Shown piece after piece: positions 8,268-13,401 of a stretch of DNA of 13,401 nt. Made by a program: the position numbers and the translations under genes. This stretch comes from UBA8437 sp003445035 (GTDB lineage Bacteria > Planctomycetota > Planctomycetia > Planctomycetales > Planctomycetaceae), in contig CALCHI010000483.1 in the NCBI GenBank assembly GCA_937901285.1, forward strand, positions 1 to 13,401, read 5' to 3'. Every line of letters begins with the position of its first letter. The first letter of the stretch is position 1. The notes below the pieces were generated by a model that was given only the letters and a program-made list of their open reading frames with translations, was not told the origin of the DNA and searched no databases.

Positions 8268-8274
8268 AAAAAGG
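8268..8274 (+). promoter_or_regulatory. Ribosome binding site of the phosphodiesterase
   Basis: The purine run AAAAAGG ends seven bases before ATG 8282, good Shine-Dalgarno spacing. It supports this start over the longer open frame that extends upstream to about 8144. Confidence 0.5.
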
Positions 8275-8281
8275 TTCACTC

Positions 8282-9130
8282 ATGTCCGCGTGTCTCGCTC
8301 TTTGCCGTCGGCTGCGGCTTCACCTGGTTGCCGCCTGTGTCGTGATGTCATCCTCCACGTATTCGGTTGCCATCGCCCAAACGGAACCGGTCACCCACGA
8401 GCCAATCTTGCTCTCTCACCGCGGGCTGGTCCGCCATGCGCCCGAGAACACGCTGCCGGCCTTCGAAGCGGCGATCGCACTGGGAGCATCGATTGAACTG
8501 GACGTCTACCAGACCAGGGATGGACAACTGGTCGTGATCCACGACGGCACGGTCGACCGTACGACCAATGGCACGGGGCGCATCGGTGACCTGACGCTGG
8601 CCCAGATCCGCAAACTGGATGCCGGCAGTTGGTTCCACCCGAGATTTCGCGGGCTGAAGGTGCCAACGCTCGACGAGGCCTTCGGTCTCATCAAGCGGCG
8701 ACAACGCACGCCGATCACGATCGCCTTGAACATGAAGGTGATCTCGCCGGGCATCGAGGCCAAGATCGTGAAAGTGGTCCAGAGATACGACCTGTTCAAC
8801 CAGTTGTTCGCCTTCGGACAGCCCGCCGATTCGAGCCGGCGTTTCAAGGCGGCCAGCCCGAAGCTGCGAACCACGATCGTGAAGATCTACGATTCGAAGC
8901 TGTTCGCCACCGCGTTGAAGGATCCCCTGGCAGATTGTCTCTGGGTCGGCTACGTGCCCAGTCGCGAGGAAATGAACCGGGCCCACAAGTTGAAAAAACA
9001 GGTCTGGTTGAGCCTGAAGATTGGTGCCCGTCGTCCCGACATCTGGGACATGGCGCGTGCCAGCGGCATGGACGGCATCTGCACCGACTGGCCACTGGAA
9101 TGTCGTCTTCACTGGCGAACCACCAAGTGA
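8282..9130 (+). CDS. Exported glycerophosphodiester phosphodiesterase (GDPD family)
   Basis: A 282-residue GDPD-family TIM-barrel enzyme that would hydrolyse glycerophosphodiesters, releasing glycerol-3-phosphate and an alcohol head group, outside the cytoplasm. The signal peptide covers about residues 1-33 (positive MSACLALCRRLR, hydrophobic core, AIAQ). Signature residues are H46 in SHRG, PENTLPAF, E72 and D74 in IELDVY, and H87 in VIHDGTVDRTTNGTG. The C-terminal GICTDWPL is also typical. One oddity: the mid-barrel motif that normally reads (E/D)xK is N150-M-K152, so an expected metal-binding acid is Asn here. It could reduce activity or mark a divergent subfamily. The TGA at 9128-9130 is directly followed, in the same reading frame, by the next gene, suggesting co-expression. 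Confidence 0.92.
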   Translation: MSACLALCRRLRLHLVAACVVMSSSTYSVAIAQTEPVTHEPILLSHRGLVRHAPENTLPAFEAAIALGASIELDVYQTRDGQLVVIHDGTVDRTTNGTGRIGDLTLAQIRKLDAGSWFHPRFRGLKVPTLDEAFGLIKRRQRTPITIALNMKVISPGIEAKIVKVVQRYDLFNQLFAFGQPADSSRRFKAASPKLRTTIVKIYDSKLFATALKDPLADCLWVGYVPSREEMNRAHKLKKQVWLSLKIGARRPDIWDMARASGMDGICTDWPLECRLHWRTTK

Positions 9131-9149
9131 CCGATTCGTCAGCGGCTCC

Positions 9150-9153
9150 GGAG
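9150..9153 (+). promoter_or_regulatory. Possible ribosome binding site implying an ATC start at 9161
   Basis: GGAG lies seven bases before an ATC codon at 9161, which is in frame with the SGNH protein and just before its membrane segment. No ATG, GTG or TTG exists in frame between the previous stop and this segment, so this site is the best local evidence for where translation begins. Confidence 0.35.
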
Positions 9154-9160
9154 CAGCGTC

Positions 9161-10690
9161 ATCACCGGCCCCAAGCAACACCGACGTCCCCGCTGGTTAT
9201 TCCTGCTGATACTGCTGGGGGCCATCGAGGGAACCGCCTGGCTGGCCGACTCGATCTGGGAATTCCGACGACGATTGCTGGTCGGTTACCGCCAACAGGC
9301 CATAGACCACCAGGTGCAGACATCGCCGTCGGTCCAACCGGCCGCCTCGCCCTTCACCTCTCCAGCCGACCTCCACAACGACGATCCGCGGCTGTTTGTC
9401 CGTCCGCATCGCGACCTGCCCGGGACAGGTGCCGAATTGGTCGTCGGCGGTCGTGTGATTCCCGACGCGCGGCACGCGACCGAACAGGAACCCCTGTCGG
9501 CCGATGCGGAAATCGCCACATCCGGCAAACAGGTCTTCATCCTCGGCGGCTCGGCTGCCTACGGGTATCCCTACAACGAAAGTGATTCGCTGTCCGGACA
9601 GCTTCGCCGGCTTCTGAATCGACCACCCGCCGCCGGATCCCGAGTCGAGTTTTCGGCCGTCCGGGTCCACAACACCGCCTACCCCGGCTGGAATTCTCAT
9701 GACCTCGTCCCCATCGCCAACAAGATCGCCGGCGACTTCCAACCCGACGTCGTCATCGTCTTCGCCGGAAACAACGAGTGGGTCCACTGGCGAACCGCGA
9801 CCTGCCTCCGCCCCGGCGACAGCACCGACCGGGCCAGGACAACGCAACCCGGTCCCTCGGACCCACCGACCGCCAACACCGCGCGGCACATTCTGAATCA
9901 CCTGGCCCACAGCCGGAGCCTGTCAGGAATCCAGTACCTCGCCTTCCGTTGGCAGCGGCGACGGTCCCTCGATTCGGCCCGTGACGCACACCTGGCGAAG
10001 TTCGAATCGACATTTCGACTGCACGTCGAATTGACCGGATTCGCCTACGCACTCAGACACCCCGAAGACCTTCGACGGTTCGATCCGCAACTCTGGAAAA
10101 ACGCCAAGCGAAGATATCTCGATGAGTTCCGTCGCAACCTGGTCGAGATCGCACGCACCCTGAAAAGCTCTCGAGTGGTCCTGGTCACCGTGCCGTTCAA
10201 CTACAGGCTCGCTCCGGCCTGGAACCACCGTCAGCCACTGGTTTCGGATCCCGATCAAGAGGACTCGATTCGCCGGGCCATCGTCCTGGCCACCACGTTC
10301 CTTGGTGAGTCACAGCCGGCTCGAGCGCTGGAATCGCTGCAGGCGGCCGAACAACCCGACTGTGAGTCGCCGATTCTTCACTACCTGAAAGGCGAATGCC
10401 TGGTCGGGCTGAATCGGCCCGACGAGGCGGAAAATGCGTTCGCCCTGTGTCGTGAACAGATGGTGGGCCACCTCGGTGGTCGATTGAGCATCAACAGGGA
10501 GATCCGGCGTGCGGCCGAGGATGCCGGGTGTGAGTTGCTGGATGCCCGCGAATTGTTCGACCGGGTGCAGACTGAACGCGGCGGACATTTCAACCGCGAC
10601 CTGATTCATGATGACTGCCATCCGACCCCGTTGGGACACCATCACCTGGCCATTGCCATTCGCGACCTGCTGGCGTCGATGACCCGCTGA
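9161..10690 (+). CDS. Membrane-anchored SGNH/GDSL protein with TPR-like insert (start irregular)
   Basis: About 509 residues if read from ATC 9161. The N-terminus has basic KQHRRPR followed by the hydrophobic segment WLFLLILLGAIEG, a signal anchor that places the rest outside the cytoplasm. SGNH blocks are clear: block I GGSAAYG with nucleophile Ser131, block II Gly in YPGWNSHD, block III AGNNEW (N204/N205) and block V DDCHP with D484 and H487. Between blocks III and V there are TPR-like helices at about 371-427 (LKGECLVGLNRPDEAENAF). The domain suggests an esterase or acyl-group hydrolase; the substrate is unknown. The first conventional start is TTG 9275, which would remove the membrane segment, so I prefer 9161. 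A GTG at 9127 overlapping the previous stop (GTGA) is in another frame and would need a one-base shift. The gene follows the phosphodiesterase and is probably co-transcribed. Confidence 0.85.
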   Translation: MTGPKQHRRPRWLFLLILLGAIEGTAWLADSIWEFRRRLLVGYRQQAIDHQVQTSPSVQPAASPFTSPADLHNDDPRLFVRPHRDLPGTGAELVVGGRVIPDARHATEQEPLSADAEIATSGKQVFILGGSAAYGYPYNESDSLSGQLRRLLNRPPAAGSRVEFSAVRVHNTAYPGWNSHDLVPIANKIAGDFQPDVVIVFAGNNEWVHWRTATCLRPGDSTDRARTTQPGPSDPPTANTARHILNHLAHSRSLSGIQYLAFRWQRRRSLDSARDAHLAKFESTFRLHVELTGFAYALRHPEDLRRFDPQLWKNAKRRYLDEFRRNLVEIARTLKSSRVVLVTVPFNYRLAPAWNHRQPLVSDPDQEDSIRRAIVLATTFLGESQPARALESLQAAEQPDCESPILHYLKGECLVGLNRPDEAENAFALCREQMVGHLGGRLSINREIRRAAEDAGCELLDARELFDRVQTERGGHFNRDLIHDDCHPTPLGHHHLAIAIRDLLASMTR

Positions 10691-10765
10691 CTCAGATTGA
10701 CGATTCACTGTACGACAGGACTTGGTAGACTGATTTCATCGTTTCTCCTGCCGGACGAAACCTCG

Positions 10766-12244
10766 ATGACTCGACATCCGATTTCTCCCTGGCAACACGC
10801 GCCGGTCTCACGGCGGACAGCCGTGCAAGCCGGTGCGCTGGGCTTGATGGGCCTGGGCACCAACCACCTGCAGGCGTTGCGGGCTGCCGATTCGCAACAG
10901 GTCGCTCCCGGCGGCGGTTCGGCCAAGACGATCCTCTACATCTTTCTCTCCGGGGGACTGGCCCAGCAGGACAGTTTCGATCTGAAGCCCGACGCCCCCG
11001 ACGGCATTCGCGGCGAGTTCAATCCGATCCAGACCGCCTCGCCGGGTGTGCACATCTGCGAGCATCTCCCGGGCCTGGCTCAGCGCAGCCGCCACTGGGG
11101 ACTGGTTCGTTCACTGACCCACCGCACCAACGGACACACGCTGGGTCACTACTTCATGTTGACCGGCCGCTCGGGCGAGACCCCCGGATTCAAGGGCGAC
11201 CGTGTTCCCCGACCAACCGATTTCCCGTCGATCATGTCGGTGGCCGGCTACTCGCTGCCGCAGCAGCGAAACAACCTGCCGCCGGCCATCGTACTTCCCG
11301 AACGACTGGTCCACTGGCAGGGTGGCACGATCCCCGGACTTTACGGTGGACTGATGGGGGCTCAACGGGACCCGTACTTCATCGAGGCCTTGCCGTACGG
11401 CAACCCGCTCTGGCGCGGAGCCGTCCCCGGCTTCTCGATTTCCGATTCCACCCGGAATCCTCCCAAGAGTCCCGACGCCCGAGTGTTCCAGGCTCCCAGC
11501 CTGAAGTTGCCGGCCGGCCTGACACGCGGTCGTCTTGACGCGCGTCGGACCCTGCTGGGTACGCTCGACGACCAGCGCCGCAAGCTGGCCGATTCGGCCG
11601 AGGCCCAGTCGTACGACCGCGAACGCGAGTCGGCGATCTCGCTGTTGACCAATCCCAGGATCCGCAACGCCTTTGACGTGACCCACGCCGACGCGAAGAC
11701 CCAGGAACGGTACGGGGCCAACAGTTTCGGGTGGTCGCTGCTGATGGCTTACCGGTTGACCGAGGCCGGTGTGCCGCTGATCCAGGTCAACCTCGGCAAC
11801 AACGAAACCTGGGACACTCACGGCGAGGCGTTCTCGCGGTTCAAGAACAACCTCTTCCCACCCACCGACCGGGCGCTGTGTGCCCTGCTCGACGATCTCG
11901 AGGACAGCGGGCTGCTCGAGTCGACGATGATCGTGATGGCCGGCGAATTTGGTCGCACACCGAAACTCTCGACTCTCGAGAAGGTCTTCTACAAGCCGGG
12001 CCGTGACCACTGGGGAGCGGTGCAGACGGCGTTCTTCGCCGGTGGTGGCGTCCAGGGTGGCACCGTCGTCGGCAGTTCGGACTCCATCGCCGGCTACCCG
12101 GCCTCCTCGCCGATGAAACCCGAGAACATGGCCGCGACGATGTATCACGCGCTGGGTATCCCGCACACCGCCGCATGGAAGGACGAACTCGAACGTCCCC
12201 ATCACATCTACCACGGCGACCCGATCTACGAATTGCTCGGGTAA
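10766..12244 (+). CDS. DUF1501 domain protein, Tat-exported, complete
   Basis: A 492-residue DUF1501 protein. The N-terminus carries a twin-arginine signal, SRRTAVQAG at residues 15-23 followed by a Gly/Ala/Leu-rich stretch, so it should be exported folded. The body shows ILYIFLSGGLAQQDSFD, DAPDGIRGEF, EHLPGLAQRS and LVRSLTHR, then WDTH with D350/H352, GEFGRTPK from 393, GRDHW with H415, SDSIAGYP and ATMYHALG. The fold is alkaline-phosphatase/sulfatase-like; the histidines are likely metal ligands by analogy, and no substrate is established. ATG 10766 was chosen because the Tat signal follows; the frame is open back to a TTG at 10697. It is a paralogue of the truncated gene at 2-865. DUF1501 genes are often next to a DUF1549/DUF1553 partner in this phylum; none is visible here. 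The 75-base upstream gap has no strong promoter or terminator. Confidence 0.94.
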   Translation: MTRHPISPWQHAPVSRRTAVQAGALGLMGLGTNHLQALRAADSQQVAPGGGSAKTILYIFLSGGLAQQDSFDLKPDAPDGIRGEFNPIQTASPGVHICEHLPGLAQRSRHWGLVRSLTHRTNGHTLGHYFMLTGRSGETPGFKGDRVPRPTDFPSIMSVAGYSLPQQRNNLPPAIVLPERLVHWQGGTIPGLYGGLMGAQRDPYFIEALPYGNPLWRGAVPGFSISDSTRNPPKSPDARVFQAPSLKLPAGLTRGRLDARRTLLGTLDDQRRKLADSAEAQSYDRERESAISLLTNPRIRNAFDVTHADAKTQERYGANSFGWSLLMAYRLTEAGVPLIQVNLGNNETWDTHGEAFSRFKNNLFPPTDRALCALLDDLEDSGLLESTMIVMAGEFGRTPKLSTLEKVFYKPGRDHWGAVQTAFFAGGGVQGGTVVGSSDSIAGYPASSPMKPENMAATMYHALGIPHTAAWKDELERPHHIYHGDPIYELLG

Positions 12245-12335
12245 GCTGGCCGTCGTCAGCGGCGATGCTCCACGATCTTGCCTCCTCTCTCGTTGAGCCG
12301 ACGTGGCACCGGTTGCCTGCCGGGAAAGAGCACCC

Positions 12336-13401
12336 GTGAAGTTCCTTCTCATCTCTACCCTGTTGTGCGTCGTCACCAATACCGCCGACGGTGCGGATAC
12401 GTCCGGCACCGTCCAGGTACCCTCTCCCGCAGCCGCTGCCAGTGGTGAACCCAACCTGCTGCGAGGATCCGACGGCCGGTTGTACCTGAGTTGGATCGAA
12501 CGCGGACCGGGGCGGATGGCCACCCTGAAGTTCTCGTCCTGGAACACGGATGGTTGGTCGAAGCCGAGACCGATCGCCGCCGGGGACAACTGGTTCGTCA
12601 ACTGGGCCGACTTCCCGTCACTGTGTGCGTTGCCTGACGGGACACTGGTTGCCCACTGGCTGCAGAAAAGCTCGGCGGGGACCTACTCCTACGACGTCAA
12701 GCTGAGCCTCTCGCACAACCGGGGCCGATCCTGGTCGAAGGCCGTCTCACCGCACCGTGACGGCACTCCCACCGAACACGGCTTCGTGTCGATCGTCCCG
12801 GTGGACAAGACCACCTTCGGCGTGTTCTGGCTCGATGGCCGCAAGATGGTCGTCAAGGGGGGTGAGATGGCATTGCGGTACTGCACGCTGACACGAGACG
12901 GTCGACTGGGAACCGAACGGGTGGTGGATCCGCGGGTCTGCGAGTGCTGCCAGACGGGCGCGGTGGTCCTGGACAGCGGGAACCCGTTCGTGGTGTTTCG
13001 AGACCGACTGCCGGGCGAGGTCCGCGACATCTCGTCATCGATGCTCGAGGGCGGTCGCGTTCGACGCTCGCAACGGGTTCACGCCGACAACTGGGTCATC
13101 GCAGGGTGCCCGGTCAACGGTCCGTCGGTGGACACCCACCGCGGTTCGGTCGCCGTCGCGTGGTTCACCGATGTCGAGAAACATCCGGAGGTCCGGGTGC
13201 GATTCTCGAACGACTCGGCAAAGACATTCGGAAAGACCATTCGCGTGGACGACGGCGCATCGGCCGGACGCGTCGACATCGTGCTGGTCGACGCGGACAC
13301 CGCCGCCGTGTCGTGGCTGAAGGTCGACGACAAGTCCGCCGAAATCCGCTGGCGGATGGTTCACCGTGACGGAACCACGATGCCGTCGCGGAGACTGGCT
13401 C
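12336..13401 (+). CDS. Exported Asp-box (sialidase-like) protein, 3' truncated
   Basis: A frame beginning at GTG 12336 stays open to the right edge (355 codons), so the gene continues outside the window. The start has a signal peptide (MKFLLISTLLCVVTNTADGA) and the purine run GGGAAAGAG just upstream. The body reads as a beta-propeller of the sialidase/BNR kind: an Asp-box variant SHNRGRSW with a second, weaker one, SNDSAKTF, plus repeated YLSWIERG- and FWLDGRK-like strands. A cysteine cluster C202-E-C204-C205-Q-T and a later C258-P-V-N-G-P are, as far as I recall, conserved in a subgroup of these proteins. The catalytic Arg triad of true sialidases cannot be assigned, so 'sialidase' describes the fold and not a proven activity. 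It lies 91 bases after the DUF1501 gene on the same strand. No terminator is seen between them, so co-transcription is possible. Confidence 0.8.
   Translation, partial: MKFLLISTLLCVVTNTADGADTSGTVQVPSPAAAASGEPNLLRGSDGRLYLSWIERGPGRMATLKFSSWNTDGWSKPRPIAAGDNWFVNWADFPSLCALPDGTLVAHWLQKSSAGTYSYDVKLSLSHNRGRSWSKAVSPHRDGTPTEHGFVSIVPVDKTTFGVFWLDGRKMVVKGGEMALRYCTLTRDGRLGTERVVDPRVCECCQTGAVVLDSGNPFVVFRDRLPGEVRDISSSMLEGGRVRRSQRVHADNWVIAGCPVNGPSVDTHRGSVAVAWFTDVEKHPEVRVRFSNDSAKTFGKTIRVDDGASAGRVDIVLVDADTAAVSWLKVDDKSAEIRWRMVHRDGTTMPSRRLA

Larger units (their letters stand above)
8061..8281. promoter_or_regulatory. Divergent intergenic region, giant dehydrogenase / phosphodiesterase
   Basis: The 221 bases between the two divergent starts must carry or flank both promoters (inference from layout). 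The region holds a perfect 7-base inverted repeat at 8166-8189 and an 8-base palindrome TGTCGACA at 8133-8140. I see no clear sigma-70 boxes. A minus-strand frame open through this stretch has no signal peptide or domain and is not considered coding. Confidence 0.35.

Noticed and set aside
8348..9181. A 277-codon open frame on the minus strand
   Set aside because: Antisense to the phosphodiesterase, whose H46, E72, D74 and H87 motifs are unmistakable; no motif in the shadow frame.
10697..10765. TTG start for the DUF1501 gene, and a TTGACG promoter box at the same place
   Set aside because: The Tat signal fits ATG 10766. The best -10-like match (TAGACT, 10726-10731) is 23 bases from TTGACG, too far for a sigma-70 promoter; the alternative TTCACT, 16 bases, TAGACT is weak.
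12245..12335. Possible terminator after the DUF1501 gene
   Set aside because: Only 4-base stems are present (such as GCTG/CAGC) and there is no T-tract after them.
11111..12601. A 496-codon open frame on the minus strand
   Set aside because: Antisense to the DUF1501 gene and the start of the Asp-box gene, with no recognisable motif.
1..13401. Mobile elements, CRISPR, tRNA or defence system
   Set aside because: No spaced direct repeats, transposase or integrase motifs, tRNA-like clover structure or defence domains were seen on either strand. All large frames are accounted for by metabolic or exported proteins.

Overview
The window is GC-rich chromosomal DNA from a member of the Planctomycetota. 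Three protein types point there: two DUF1501 proteins, a very large exported protein that joins an SGNH-like domain, a 'PVC-type' beta-propeller dehydrogenase, HEAT repeats and a c-type cytochrome, and an exported SGNH protein with TPR-like helices inside its fold. I cannot name the genus. No tRNA, rRNA, CRISPR array, insertion sequence or phage gene is visible.

Layout, left to right. (1) Positions 2-865, plus strand: the C-terminal part of a DUF1501 protein whose 5' end lies outside the window. (2) Positions 877-3144, minus strand: a tight two-gene operon of an M19 dipeptidase followed by a DAO-type FAD oxidoreductase, both cytoplasmic in appearance. (3) Positions 3307-4167, plus strand: an exported alpha/beta hydrolase, divergent from the dipeptidase. 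(4) Positions 4185-8060, minus strand: the 1291-residue SGNH/PVC dehydrogenase/HEAT/cytochrome c protein. (5) Positions 8282-10690, plus strand: an exported glycerophosphodiester phosphodiesterase and, directly after it, a membrane-anchored SGNH protein with an irregular start. (6) Positions 10766-12244, plus strand: a complete Tat-exported DUF1501 protein. (7) Positions 12336-13401, plus strand: an exported Asp-box (sialidase-like) protein cut by the right edge; its frame is open to the last base.

The genes look like small independent units, not one pathway. Most products have an export signal or membrane anchor, which fits the planctomycete habit of processing polymers and phospholipid or sugar derivatives outside the cytoplasm. 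The dipeptidase/oxidoreductase pair is the clearest functional unit: release of amino acids from small peptides followed by FAD-dependent oxidation of an amino acid or related amine. Two convergent junctions (866-876 and 4168-4184) are too short for a stem-loop terminator. The two divergent gaps (3145-3306 and 8061-8281) are the likely main promoter regions.

I found no convincing undescribed multi-gene system. The observations most worth checking are the missing canonical start codon of the SGNH gene near 9161, the eroded catalytic block of the SGNH domain in the giant cytochrome protein, an Asn at an expected metal-ligand position in the phosphodiesterase, and the CxCC cysteine cluster of the Asp-box protein.
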